The notes under the pieces were generated by a model that searched no databases, was not told the DNA's origin, and was given only the letters and a program-made list of their open reading frames with translations. 64,000 nucleotides of DNA, taken from positions 372,001-436,000 of the forward strand of contig SAIW01000006.1 in the NCBI GenBank assembly GCA_004028795.1, written 5' to 3'. The position numbers and the translations under genes are program-made. Below are positions 36,386 to 45,376 of the stretch, piece by piece. The stretch's first letter is position 1. Each line of letters starts with the position of its first letter. The stretch comes from Chitinophagaceae bacterium (lineage in GTDB: Bacteria; Bacteroidota; Bacteroidia; Chitinophagales; Chitinophagaceae).

Positions 36386-38776
36386 ATGGAACAAACAATT
36401 ACCTTGGCATATAAAGACGATATGCTTAGTTACGAAGGATTTAAAAATCAGGTGCTGGAAGATTACCGCATAGCTATGATAAGCCGTGAGGCAAGCCTGC
36501 TTGGGCGTAGAGAAGTGCTTACGGGGAAAGCTAAATTCGGCATATTCGGAGATGGTAAGGAAGTGGCACAGATTGCTATGGCAAAATTCTTCAGAGCAGG
36601 AGACTATCGTGCCGGTTATTACCGCGATCAAACTTTTATGTTCTCAACAGGTTTGGCAAGCGTAGAACAGTTCTTCTCCCAATTATATGCAGACCCCGAT
36701 GTTCATCACGATCCGTTTAGTGCAGGCAGGCAAATGGTTAGCCATTTTGCAACCCGCTTTACAGATGAAACAGGTAATTGGTTAGACCTTGCCAATAGAA
36801 AAAATGTTACTTCTGATATGGCACCCACTGCATCGCAAATGCCACGTGCAGTCGGTTTGGCTTTAGCTTCCAAATTATTTAGGCAAACACCGCAATTAAA
36901 AGGCTTTGATAACCTGAGCCATAACGGAAATGAAATTTGTTTCTGCACCATTGGCGATGCTTCAACAAGTGAAGGCCATTTTTGGGAAGCCATCAATGCA
37001 GCGGGTGTACAACAGATTCCTTTAGCCGTTTTTGTATGGGATGATGGTTACGGCATTTCAGTTCCCAAAAAATATCAAACAACCAAAGGCTCTATTTCTG
37101 CTGCTTTACGTGGCATGCAGAAAGAAGATAAAACCAATGGCATTAACATTTATAAAGTAAAAGGATGGGATTATGCAGGCATGTGTGAAGTGTTTGAAAG
37201 TGCTTTACATAAAATGCGGGAAACCCATGTTCCTGCTGTATTTCATGTTGAAGAAATAACGCAGCCACAAGGCCATAGCACCAGTGGCAGCCATGAACGT
37301 TATAAAGACCCGAAACGTTTAGAATGGGAACGTGAGTGGGACTGTGTAAAGAAGTTTAAAGAGTGGATTACTGAAAACAATATTGCTACCGAAGAAGAAT
37401 TAAGTGATATTGAACATGAAGCAAAAGATTTTACCAGAACTTCTAAACAAAGAGCATGGGAAAAATTTATTGCCCCGTTAAACAGGCATGCTGCAACAGC
37501 CGTTAATTTAATAAGCAATGCAATGGTGCATGATATGGAAACATATAACAACATGCAGCATTTGGCTACACAATTAAAAAATAATGCTGAGCCTTTAAGA
37601 AGAGATATACTGCACACTTTGGCTTTGGCTATGGAAGCAGCACCGGACTCTCCTTCCATTTCATCAATAAAAGAATTTTATAATAGCTTATTGAATGAAA
37701 GCAGAGGTTTACACAACACTTTCTTATACAATCAGGGGCCACGCAGTGCATTAAAAGTAGAAGAAGTAAAACCTTTAATTCCTTTTGACGCAGTATCGAT
37801 AAATGCTTATGAAGTATTGAATAAATATTTTGACACTTTGTTTACTAATCATCCGTTAGTATTTGCTTTTGGAGAAGATGTTGGAATGATTGGTGATGTA
37901 AATCAGGGCTTTGCAGGCTTGCAACAAAAACATGGCAGTGAAAGAATTTTTGATACCGGTATTCGTGAGTTAACAATTATGGGGCAGGCCATCGGTATGG
38001 CTTTGCGTGGTTTAAGGCCTATTGCAGAAATTCAATACTTAGATTATTTATTATACGGTTTACAGGCTTTAAGCGATGATGCAGCCACTACACATTTCAG
38101 AACCTACGGTCAGCAAAGTTGCCCGTTAATTGTGCGTACAAGAGGCCACAGATTAGAAGGTATTTGGCATAGCGGCAGCCCGATGGGTATGATTATTAAT
38201 GCTCTGCGGGGTATGTATGTTTGTGTACCGAGAAATATGGTACAGGCTATCGGTATGTATAATACTTTATTACAAGGCAACGACCCTGCCATAGTTATTG
38301 AATGTTTAAACGGTTATCGTTTAAAAGAAAAAGCTCCTGCTAATTTATTAGAGTTTACCGTTCCTTTAGGTGTAACAGAAACTATAAAAGAAGGAACTGA
38401 TGTAACCATTGTTTCTTACGGCTCTATGTTAAGAATTATTCAGGAAGCATCAGAACGTTTAGAGAAACAAGGCATTAGTTGCGAAATAATTGATGTACAA
38501 ACTTTATTACCTTTTGATATTAATCACAACATTGTAGCATCATTACAAAAAACAAACAGGATACTTTTTGTTGATGAAGATGTACCGGGCGGTGCTGCTG
38601 CTTATATGTATAATGAAGTAATGGAAAAACAAGGGGGTTACCGTTGGGTAGATGCTGCACCAAGAACCTTAACTGCACAGGCACACAGACCGGCTTACGG
38701 CAGTGATGGTGACTATTTCAGCAAGCCTAATACAGAAGATGTAATAAGAGTGGTTAATGAAATGATGAGTGAATAA
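36386..38776 (+). CDS. fused E1 alpha-beta 2-oxoacid dehydrogenase (branched-chain/2-oxoisovalerate type)
   Basis: 796 residues: E1-alpha (about 30-340) fused to E1-beta (about 465-796). Alpha motifs: FRAGDYRAGYYRDQTFMFSTG and the thiamine-diphosphate site GDASTSEGHFWEAINAAG. Beta motifs: VFAFGEDVGMIGDVNQGFAGL, FDTGIRELTIMGQAIGMAL, RTRGHRLEG and the C-terminal VTIVSYGSML domain. It decarboxylates a branched 2-oxo acid and feeds an E2 lipoyl transferase. No E2 or E3 gene is nearby. The fused form is common in Bacteroidota. Confidence 0.93.
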   Translation: MEQTITLAYKDDMLSYEGFKNQVLEDYRIAMISREASLLGRREVLTGKAKFGIFGDGKEVAQIAMAKFFRAGDYRAGYYRDQTFMFSTGLASVEQFFSQLYADPDVHHDPFSAGRQMVSHFATRFTDETGNWLDLANRKNVTSDMAPTASQMPRAVGLALASKLFRQTPQLKGFDNLSHNGNEICFCTIGDASTSEGHFWEAINAAGVQQIPLAVFVWDDGYGISVPKKYQTTKGSISAALRGMQKEDKTNGINIYKVKGWDYAGMCEVFESALHKMRETHVPAVFHVEEITQPQGHSTSGSHERYKDPKRLEWEREWDCVKKFKEWITENNIATEEELSDIEHEAKDFTRTSKQRAWEKFIAPLNRHAATAVNLISNAMVHDMETYNNMQHLATQLKNNAEPLRRDILHTLALAMEAAPDSPSISSIKEFYNSLLNESRGLHNTFLYNQGPRSALKVEEVKPLIPFDAVSINAYEVLNKYFDTLFTNHPLVFAFGEDVGMIGDVNQGFAGLQQKHGSERIFDTGIRELTIMGQAIGMALRGLRPIAEIQYLDYLLYGLQALSDDAATTHFRTYGQQSCPLIVRTRGHRLEGIWHSGSPMGMIINALRGMYVCVPRNMVQAIGMYNTLLQGNDPAIVIECLNGYRLKEKAPANLLEFTVPLGVTETIKEGTDVTIVSYGSMLRIIQEASERLEKQGISCEIIDVQTLLPFDINHNIVASLQKTNRILFVDEDVPGGAAAYMYNEVMEKQGGYRWVDAAPRTLTAQAHRPAYGSDGDYFSKPNTEDVIRVVNEMMSE

Positions 38777-38782
38777 TTTTCT

Positions 38783-38896
38783 GTCATTGCGAAGGTTTGT
38801 GCCTGAAGCAATCTTATCATAAAAAGCAGATTGCCTGCCTACCACAGGCGGGCTTCGTTGGTCAATCCCGAAACTTCGGAACAATCTCACAATGAC
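38783..38896. repeat. composite intergenic palindrome after the E1 gene
   Basis: GTCATTG (38783-38789) and CAATGAC (38890-38896) bracket inner elements including GCCTGCCTACCACAGGCGGGC and TCCCGAAACTTCGGA. It is a diverged relative of the GTCATTTCG palindromes at 22107 and 32715, and shares the CCCGAAACTTCGG core with 40389. Confidence 0.7.
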
Positions 38897-38913
38897 TTTA
38901 TTAAAATATCAAC

Positions 38914-39285
38914 TTGCATATTCTATCTAAAATACTCATTGTTTTTGTTGCCATTGAACATGTATATATTCTATGGTTAGAGATGTTTGCATGGACAACA
39001 AGGGGAAGAAAAGTTTTTAAATCTATTCCATCTCATTTATTTGAGCCTACAAAAACTTTTGCAGCCAATCAGGGTTTATACAATGGTTTTTTAGCAGCAG
39101 GTTTAATATGGAGTTTATGTATTACCAATATTGAATGGAGTAATTATGTGGCTTATTTCTTTTTAGGTTGCGTAAGTATAGCAGGTATTTACGGTGCAAT
39201 AACTGCACAGAAATCTATCTTTTATGTACAGGCTTTACCGGCTTTAATTGCGTTGGTAATAACTTATTTTGCTGATAGATTCTAA
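38914..39285 (+). CDS. DUF1304-family membrane protein
   Basis: 123 residues, four predicted transmembrane helices. Family hallmarks: VAIEHVYILWLEMFAWTTRGRKVF and the NQGLYNGFLAAGLIW motif. Start is TTG (HILSKILIVFVAIEHVYI fits the conserved N-terminus; no in-frame ATG before it). Its stop overlaps the convergent galT end by 4 bp. Function unknown. Confidence 0.88.
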   Translation: MHILSKILIVFVAIEHVYILWLEMFAWTTRGRKVFKSIPSHLFEPTKTFAANQGLYNGFLAAGLIWSLCITNIEWSNYVAYFFLGCVSIAGIYGAITAQKSIFYVQALPALIALVITYFADRF

Positions 39286-40310
39286 ACCAGCTCTCTCAAT
39301 CTTTCCGCAGCAAATTCAGGTGTTATATCTCTTTGAGCATTCGCCAGCATTTCATAACCTACCATAAATTTTTTAACTGTTGCACTTCGTAATAATGGCG
39401 GATAAAAATGCATATGCCAATGCCATTCAATATGCTCACCATTATTTACAGGTTGTTGATGAATACCTGCTGAATATGGAAAAGATGTGTTGAATAATTT
39501 ATCGTAAGCCTGTGTAAGTTGCTTTAATGTGGCAGCTAACGACTGCTTGTCTTCTTCTGTAAATAAAGAAATATCTTTTATCTGCCTTTTACTTATTACA
39601 ATAGTTTCATAAGGCCATACAGCCCAATAAGGCACTAATGCTGCAAAATGTTTTTCATTAACAACAACTCTTTCATTCAATTGTAATTCCAACTCTAAAT
39701 AATCCTGCAATAAACTTTTATGGTATTGCTCAAAATATAATTGCTGTTGTTTTGTTTCTTTTTCTATTTCAACAGGAATATGGCTGCTACTCCAAATTTG
39801 CCCATGCGGGTGGGGGTTACTGCAACCCATTATCTCACCTTTGTTTTCAAAAATCTGAATGTACTTAATCCATTTATGTTTCTTCAATAGCTCAAACTCA
39901 TCCTGCCACAGATTAATTACTTCCACAATTTCATTTACACTTAAATCAGGCAAGGTTAAATCATGCCTCGGAGAAAAACAGATTACTCTGCAAATACCTT
40001 TCTCACTCTCCGCACATAATAAATTATTTTCATTTGTATTCCCTTCGGGAACATCAGGTAACAAAGCAGAAAAATCGTTTGTAAATGCAAAAGGCTTTTC
40101 GTACTGCGGGTTTACAGAGCCATCTGCTCTGGTATTGCCAGGACATAAATAACAGTTGGCATCATAAGCAGGGCGATTGTTTACAGGCAATATTTCAACC
40201 TTTCCCTGCCAGGGTCTCTTATTTCTGTGCGGTGAAACTAAAACCCACTCACCGGTTAAAATGTTTAATCTTCTGTGCGGATGTTCTTTTATGTTGAAAG
40301 TTGATTCCAT
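39282..40310 (-). CDS. galT: galactose-1-phosphate uridylyltransferase
   Basis: 342 residues. Converts galactose-1-phosphate and UDP-glucose to glucose-1-phosphate and UDP-galactose (Leloir pathway). The catalytic HPHGQ lies in GCSNPHPHGQIW (about residue 165), the N-terminal zinc site in NCYLCPGNTRADG, and a second His motif in HIEWHWHMHFYPP. It lies 131 bp after galK on the same strand, with a palindromic repeat between them. Confidence 0.96.
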   Translation of the reverse strand: MESTFNIKEHPHRRLNILTGEWVLVSPHRNKRPWQGKVEILPVNNRPAYDANCYLCPGNTRADGSVNPQYEKPFAFTNDFSALLPDVPEGNTNENNLLCAESEKGICRVICFSPRHDLTLPDLSVNEIVEVINLWQDEFELLKKHKWIKYIQIFENKGEIMGCSNPHPHGQIWSSSHIPVEIEKETKQQQLYFEQYHKSLLQDYLELELQLNERVVVNEKHFAALVPYWAVWPYETIVISKRQIKDISLFTEEDKQSLAATLKQLTQAYDKLFNTSFPYSAGIHQQPVNNGEHIEWHWHMHFYPPLLRSATVKKFMVGYEMLANAQRDITPEFAAERLRELV

Positions 40311-40362
40311 TTATTTTTTATTCTTTGTTACGAACAGCATTAACACTATTAAGCTATTGTTG

Positions 40363-40406
40363 TCCGAAGGACTCCTTCGGAGCGTCGCATCCCGAAACTT
40401 CGGGAT
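40363..40406. repeat. double palindrome in the galK-galT gap
   Basis: TCCGAAGG-ACT-CCTTCGGA (40363-40381) and ATCCCGAA-AC-TTCGGGAT (40389-40406). The second recurs at 56642-56659. It may stabilise or attenuate the galK-galT mRNA; this was not tested. Confidence 0.75.
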
Positions 40407-40441
40407 ACGTTCTGTTCTTTACGCATCAAAATAAAAACAGG

Positions 40442-41554
40442 TTAGTCAATGGCTAATCCTGTACCGTCTCCAATTGCAGCAACATATACTTTCAACTGTT
40501 GATGCATTTGTTCTTTATAGGCAGCTGCAATTTTTTGTGTTATCGGCTCAATAAAATCTTTATGCATTAAACTAATAACACAGCCGCCAAAACCGCCACC
40601 CATCATTCTTGCACCTAATATATTTTCTTCTTTCCTGCATTCATTTGCTAAAAAGTCCAATTCATCACAGCTTACTTTATACAACCTGCTTAAGCCATTA
40701 TGTGTGGCATACATTTTTTCTCCGAATGCTTTAATGTTTCCGTTCTGTAAGTCCATACAACCATTCAGCAGTCTTTGTATTTCCTCAACAATAAAAGTAC
40801 AACGGTCTTTAACATCTCCTGCTTCAATACATTCATTTACCATTTCAATGGTTGCATCTCTTAAACTTTTAACAGCAGGATATTTTTCTTGAATCAATGC
40901 TACACCTTCATTGCATTCTTTTCTTCTGGTGTTATATTCCGATGATGCTAAAGAATGCTTTACCTGTGTATCTAATAAAACAATTTTATAATCATTCAAT
41001 TGCAACGGGAAATATTCATACGCTAATGAGCGGCAATCTAATCTTATAACATGATTGGCTTTACCCATCATGCTTGCAAACATGTCCATTATACCGCATT
41101 GTAAGCCAACAAAATTATTTTCTGCTTTTTGGCTTAGCCTTACCATCGTAAGTTTATCAATACCTAAGTTGTTCAATTCATTCAAAGCATAAATAACAGC
41201 ACATTCCAATGCAGCAGAAGATGATAAACCTGCACCGATTGGAATATCTCCACGTAAAGAAGCATTAAAACCTTTTACTTCATAACCGGCTTTTTGTAAT
41301 TCACTCACCACACCTAAAACATAATCGGGCCAATGCATCGGCGATGGTGTTAATGCTTTGGTTGTTGTTGTGTAAGATTGGTTATTATCAATTGAAAACA
41401 ATTCAATAGTATCATCATCTCTTAAAGAAGCATCAATGTAAATATATTTATCAATAGCAGCAGGCAACACAAAACCATTGTTATAATCTGTATGCTCTCC
41501 TATTAAATTAATTCTTCCCGGCGATTTTACTTTTATTTCTCTTGGGTTGCTCAC
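40442..41554 (-). CDS. galK: galactokinase
   Basis: 370 residues, GHMP kinase. Phosphorylates galactose at C1 with ATP. Galactokinase signature GRINLIGEHTDYNNGFVLP (about residues 14-32), ATP loop PIGAGLSSSAALECA (about 110) and C-terminal GHMP motif GARMMGGGFGGCVISL. It follows the symporter gene across a hairpin and precedes galT. No galactose epimerase or mutarotase gene lies beside it. Confidence 0.97.
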   Translation of the reverse strand: MSNPREIKVKSPGRINLIGEHTDYNNGFVLPAAIDKYIYIDASLRDDDTIELFSIDNNQSYTTTTKALTPSPMHWPDYVLGVVSELQKAGYEVKGFNASLRGDIPIGAGLSSSAALECAVIYALNELNNLGIDKLTMVRLSQKAENNFVGLQCGIMDMFASMMGKANHVIRLDCRSLAYEYFPLQLNDYKIVLLDTQVKHSLASSEYNTRRKECNEGVALIQEKYPAVKSLRDATIEMVNECIEAGDVKDRCTFIVEEIQRLLNGCMDLQNGNIKAFGEKMYATHNGLSRLYKVSCDELDFLANECRKEENILGARMMGGGFGGCVISLMHKDFIEPITQKIAAAYKEQMHQQLKVYVAAIGDGTGLAID

Positions 41555-41573
41555 TTCAACTTATTTAATTGCA

Positions 41574-41608
41574 CAAAAAAAGTTTGGGCTATAATAAAAC
41601 CCAAACTT
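41574..41608 (-). terminator. terminator/attenuator between the symporter and galK
   Basis: AAGTTTGGG (41580-41588) / CCCAAACTT (41600-41608). On the minus strand the stem is followed by a run of seven T. It should stop most transcription of the symporter gene just before galK, so galK either relies on read-through or has its own start. Confidence 0.75.
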
Positions 41609-41629
41609 AAAAATTATGTAAAACTACTA

Positions 41630-43333
41630 CTACCAAAATTTAGCGTAAATAGCTACTAAGATTAAAACCGTAACAGCAATCATTGCTGTAATAGCAGGGC
41701 TTAGTTTAAACATTGCTTTATCTAAAATAAATGCTTTTGGATTTACTTTAGGGCCTGCAAGGCTTAAGCCAATCATTACTGCCATCGTAATTACGAAAGC
41801 CCAACCCATATTAATTAAGAACGGTATTTCATAAACGCCCTTATCATTCTTAAATGCAGTGTACATAATATTTTCATGGCCCAGAATACTTACTGCAAAG
41901 CTGTTAAAGAAGATAGACATTGCAAAACCTGTAATTAAACCAACCACGGCTGCAGTGCCCGTTGTACGTTTCCAGAACATACCCAAAATAAACATGGCAA
42001 ATACCCCGGGGCTGATAAAGCCTGTATATTTTTGAATGAAGGTAAAGCCACCTTCGCCGCCAATACCTAATAAATCTTTCCACTCAAAAACTACTGCTAA
42101 TAAAATAGCAAATAAGGCTACTAATTTTCCTGTCCAAACCATTTTTTTCTCATTCGCTGCATTTTCAGTTTCATAAGTTTTTTTAGCAAAATATTTTGTA
42201 TAAATATCCAAGGTAAAAATGGTACTGATACTATTTAGTTTACCTGCTAACGATGCAACAATTGCAGCAGTTAAGGCAGCAATAGCCAAACCTTTTAAGC
42301 CTGAAGGTAAGAAACCGAGAATGGCAGAATAAGCATCATCCATTCCTCTTAAACCTTCTAAATGTCCGTTTTTATGTAATACATAAGCAGCAATACCCGG
42401 AAGCATTACAATAATCGGCATCATTAATTTTAAGAAGCCTGCAAATAAAATTCCCTTACGTGCTGTTTGCAAATCTGCACCTAAAGCACGTTGTGTAATG
42501 TATTGGTTACAACCCCAATAATTTAAATTTACAATCCACTGACCTGCGAAGTACATAACAATACCCGGAAGAATTAAATACTTGTTTACATCTTCCTGAG
42601 AACTTGCAGCAGTCGGTTTAGGTAATATCATATGGAAATGATCCGGTGCCTGTGCAATTAATGTTTTAAAGCCTAATAAAGCATCTTTTCCCAAACCGAA
42701 TTTTTCACTAACAATGGTTAATGCAAAATAAATGGTTGCAAAGCCACCGATAATTAAAACCGCCACTTGAATTACATCGGTATAACCAATAACCTTCATT
42801 CCACCTAAAGTGATAATTAAAGAAAAAACAGCTAAGCCAACCATTACGATATGTAAATATTCCGGCCCTATTAAACCGCTGATAGCAATTGCACCTAAGT
42901 ATAAGATTGAAGTAAGATTTACAAAAACATATAACAATAACCAGAAAATGGCCATGATGAGTGATACCGTTTCATTATACCGCTGCTTCAAAAACTGAGG
43001 CATGGTATAGATTTTATTTTTTAAATAAATAGGAATAAACCAAACTGCAATAATAATTAATGCGATAGCTGCTATCCACTCATATGCTGCAACGGCAACG
43101 CCAACAAAATAACCGTTACCGCTCATTCCTATAAACTGCTCTGCAGATATATTAGAGGCAATTAATGAAGCACCGATTGCCCACCATGTTAATGAACCTT
43201 CTGCTAAAAAATAATCATGAGAAGCTGCAATTGAAGCTTTTTTCTTTTTATTATAAACCCAGTACCCATAAGAGGATACCAATACGAAATACAAGAGAAA
43301 AACAATGAGGTCTTGGGTGGCAAGTGAGTGCAT
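41630..43333 (-). CDS. sodium/solute symporter (SSS family), probable sugar transporter
   Basis: 567 residues with about 14 transmembrane segments. SGLT-like features: SLTWWAIGASLIASNISAEQFIGMSGNGY near the N-terminus, GGMKVIGYTDVIQV, WVNLNYWGCNQYITQRALGA and IAALTAAIVASLAGKLNSISTIFTLDIY. Galactose or glucose is the likely substrate, inferred from galK and galT just downstream. Confidence 0.9.
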   Translation of the reverse strand: MHSLATQDLIVFLLYFVLVSSYGYWVYNKKKKASIAASHDYFLAEGSLTWWAIGASLIASNISAEQFIGMSGNGYFVGVAVAAYEWIAAIALIIIAVWFIPIYLKNKIYTMPQFLKQRYNETVSLIMAIFWLLLYVFVNLTSILYLGAIAISGLIGPEYLHIVMVGLAVFSLIITLGGMKVIGYTDVIQVAVLIIGGFATIYFALTIVSEKFGLGKDALLGFKTLIAQAPDHFHMILPKPTAASSQEDVNKYLILPGIVMYFAGQWIVNLNYWGCNQYITQRALGADLQTARKGILFAGFLKLMMPIIVMLPGIAAYVLHKNGHLEGLRGMDDAYSAILGFLPSGLKGLAIAALTAAIVASLAGKLNSISTIFTLDIYTKYFAKKTYETENAANEKKMVWTGKLVALFAILLAVVFEWKDLLGIGGEGGFTFIQKYTGFISPGVFAMFILGMFWKRTTGTAAVVGLITGFAMSIFFNSFAVSILGHENIMYTAFKNDKGVYEIPFLINMGWAFVITMAVMIGLSLAGPKVNPKAFILDKAMFKLSPAITAMIAVTVLILVAIYAKFW

Positions 43334-43499
43334 AACGTTAGTTTATTGTTTTATGTTTTGTTTTAAAAAATAAAAATAAGGAAGCTATTTTAATAATTGT
43401 CAATTTAACACGTAAAATTATCCCTTATTTTCCATCTGCTCAAACATACTAAACATTAAAATGAAAGAGTGTTATTTTTAAAGCAAACGGTTTCGGAAT

Positions 43500-44267
43500 T
43501 TATTTATCTAATGCATTCATTAAATGATGCTTCCCTCTAAGCATAAACTCTTTACTCTGTTCAATTGCATCCATTACCTGATTTAAAATCTCATCAATAC
43601 CGGCTGAATAATCTAATACCATCGGTTCTTTAAAACGAATACTAAGTAATGAACCTTTCTTTTTAAACTTCAAACCTTTCTTGTTAAATGCCCGCCAGAA
43701 ACCGTTTATTACCACAGGTACTACAACAGGTTGGTTATTTTTAATAATATAAGCAGTGCCTTTTCTGCCCGGTGCAAATGGTTTTGTGGTGCCTTGCGGA
43801 AAGGTTATTACCCAGCTACGTTCTAATGCTTTATTAATTTTTCTGGTATCGCTGGGGTCTAAACCCCTTCTTACTTCTTTTCCTTCAGCACGCCAGGTTC
43901 TTTTTACAGTTAATGCACCTGCCATTTTAAATAAACGGCTAATCCAGTTTCCGTTCATGGTTTCTTCCGCAGCTACAAAATATAAATTGGTAAAAGGGTT
44001 TAAGAGATAAAAAGGAATTCCCAATTTATTTTCTTTACGCCATTTTACTGCACAAAAAATATGAATGAAAGTAATAACATCGGCAAAATAGGTTTGATGA
44101 TTACTTACAAATAATACATTTTTTTTAGGAAGATTTTTTAAATGTTCGGTGCCTTCAATTTTTATTTTGTTTACTAAAGCAATACCGGGATAAGTAACAG
44201 CACCTACTATAGAGTAGATTAAATGGCGAACAAGCTTAATGTGTTTTAACCTTTCAGTTAACTTCAT
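43500..44267 (-). CDS. PlsC-like 1-acyl-glycerol-3-phosphate acyltransferase
   Basis: 255 residues from MKLTERLKHIK; the ORF extends upstream to 44327 with unlikely sequence. Acyltransferase motifs: NHQTYFADV (the NHx4D catalytic motif) and FPQGTTKPF in place of the usual FPEGTR. It acts at the inner membrane in phospholipid synthesis. The E-to-Q change in the second motif is unusual, so the acceptor could differ. Confidence 0.85.
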   Translation of the reverse strand: MKLTERLKHIKLVRHLIYSIVGAVTYPGIALVNKIKIEGTEHLKNLPKKNVLFVSNHQTYFADVITFIHIFCAVKWRKENKLGIPFYLLNPFTNLYFVAAEETMNGNWISRLFKMAGALTVKRTWRAEGKEVRRGLDPSDTRKINKALERSWVITFPQGTTKPFAPGRKGTAYIIKNNQPVVVPVVINGFWRAFNKKGLKFKKKGSLLSIRFKEPMVLDYSAGIDEILNQVMDAIEQSKEFMLRGKHHLMNALDK

Positions 44268-44393
44268 AAGTGATTGTTTTGGAGGCAATGTTTTGCAATA
44301 TAGGAAATGTAAATTGAAATGTACCATTTACGATGTATGATGTATCATTTAAGATATACCATTCATTCCTGGTTAGTATTCTTTATTTCCGTC

Positions 44394-44425
44394 TTGCTGT
44401 TTTCCATTTTCCACCAATACATTTG
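44394..44425 (+). promoter_or_regulatory. promoter of the HAD phosphatase gene
   Basis: TTG (44394-44396), 21-bp spacer, TACATTTG (44418-44425): a good Bacteroidota -33/-7 pair. The 5' UTR would be only about 10 nt. Confidence 0.6.
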
Positions 44426-44441
44426 CCGCAATTTTTAAAGC

Positions 44442-45104
44442 ATGCAACTGAATACCGTAATTTTTGATATTGATGGGTTATTAATTGATAGTGAACCACT
44501 TTGGGCTGAAGCTGCCGCAGAAGTATTAAGCATATATAATATTTCGCTTTCTGATGAACAATATAAAACTACAACAGGGTTACGTACAAGAGAGTTTGTG
44601 CATTGGTGGTTACACTATTTTAAATTAGATGCTGGTCTTCAACCAACTATTGAAAGAAATATTATTGAAGTTGTTTTACAAAAAATAAAAACCAAAGGCA
44701 CGGTTATGCCGGGTGTTAACAGTGTTTTTAATTTTTTTAAGGAACAGCAATTTAAAATCGGTTTAGCAACCTCTTCGCCGCAAACTTTAATTGACTTAGT
44801 AGTTGATATGCTGCAAATAAAAAATGTTGTAATGGCAACTGCTTCTGCAGAAGATTTAGCATTTGGTAAACCTCACCCTGAAGTGTATTTACATTGTGCT
44901 GAACAATTACAAAGCCACCCTTTACAATGTGTTTGCTTTGAAGATTCATTTAACGGTATGATTGCAGCTAAAGCCGCCAGAATGAAATGCGTTGTTGTAC
45001 CACATCATTCTCAAATAAAAGAAGAACGTTGGGCTGCTGCAGATTTAAAACTTTCTTCTTTACAAAACTTCAATGCATTGTTATTACAAAAGTTGAATAC
45101 ATAA
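44442..45104 (+). CDS. HAD-superfamily sugar-phosphate phosphatase (HxpB/YniC-like)
   Basis: 220 residues. HAD motif I FDIDGLLIDSEPLWAEAA (nucleophile and acid Asp), motif II LATSSPQ, motif III lysine in AFGKPHPEVYL, motif IV CFEDSFNGMIAAKAA. Acts on hexose or hexitol phosphates, or as a mutase; the cap region does not separate these. Its promoter is close to the start and a hairpin terminator follows directly. Confidence 0.9.
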   Translation: MQLNTVIFDIDGLLIDSEPLWAEAAAEVLSIYNISLSDEQYKTTTGLRTREFVHWWLHYFKLDAGLQPTIERNIIEVVLQKIKTKGTVMPGVNSVFNFFKEQQFKIGLATSSPQTLIDLVVDMLQIKNVVMATASAEDLAFGKPHPEVYLHCAEQLQSHPLQCVCFEDSFNGMIAAKAARMKCVVVPHHSQIKEERWAAADLKLSSLQNFNALLLQKLNT

Positions 45105-45136
45105 AAAAAGCCGACAAGTATTTTGCCGGCTTTATG
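45104..45136. terminator. bidirectional terminator
   Basis: AAAGCCG (45107-45113) / CGGCTTT (45127-45133) between the convergent HAD and PID-CTERM genes. A run of A precedes the left arm, so the minus strand carries a T tract; T follows on the plus strand. Confidence 0.7.
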
Positions 45137-45162
45137 GTTAGATATTGGATATAAAATTACTT

Positions 45163-45357
45163 TCAGTAATTATTTTTTCTTTTTTCTCTTACTTTCTTAA
45201 TGCCATAACCAATACCTCCTGCTATCAATAAACTCAAGCCACCATCCACCGGTGCATCTACTACATCATCTGTAAAAACCGGTTGTGCATGCAGTAAATT
45301 TGGCACTATCAATATGATTGCTACAAGAGCTACTTGTACGTATATGCTGTTTTTCAT
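45163..45357 (-). CDS. small PID-CTERM sorting-domain protein
   Basis: 64 residues: signal peptide (to NLLHAQ), a 15-residue acidic spacer, then PVDGGLSLLIAGGIGYGIKKVREKRK. That is the three-part PID-CTERM sorting signal: P(I/V)DGG motif, hydrophobic glycine-rich helix and basic tail. Almost nothing remains after processing, so it may be a peptide substrate. It starts 20 bp after the large surface protein and is probably in the same operon. Confidence 0.75.
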   Translation of the reverse strand: MKNSIYVQVALVAIILIVPNLLHAQPVFTDDVVDAPVDGGLSLLIAGGIGYGIKKVREKRKNNY

Positions 45358-45376
45358 TATGTTTAGTTTTGATTGA

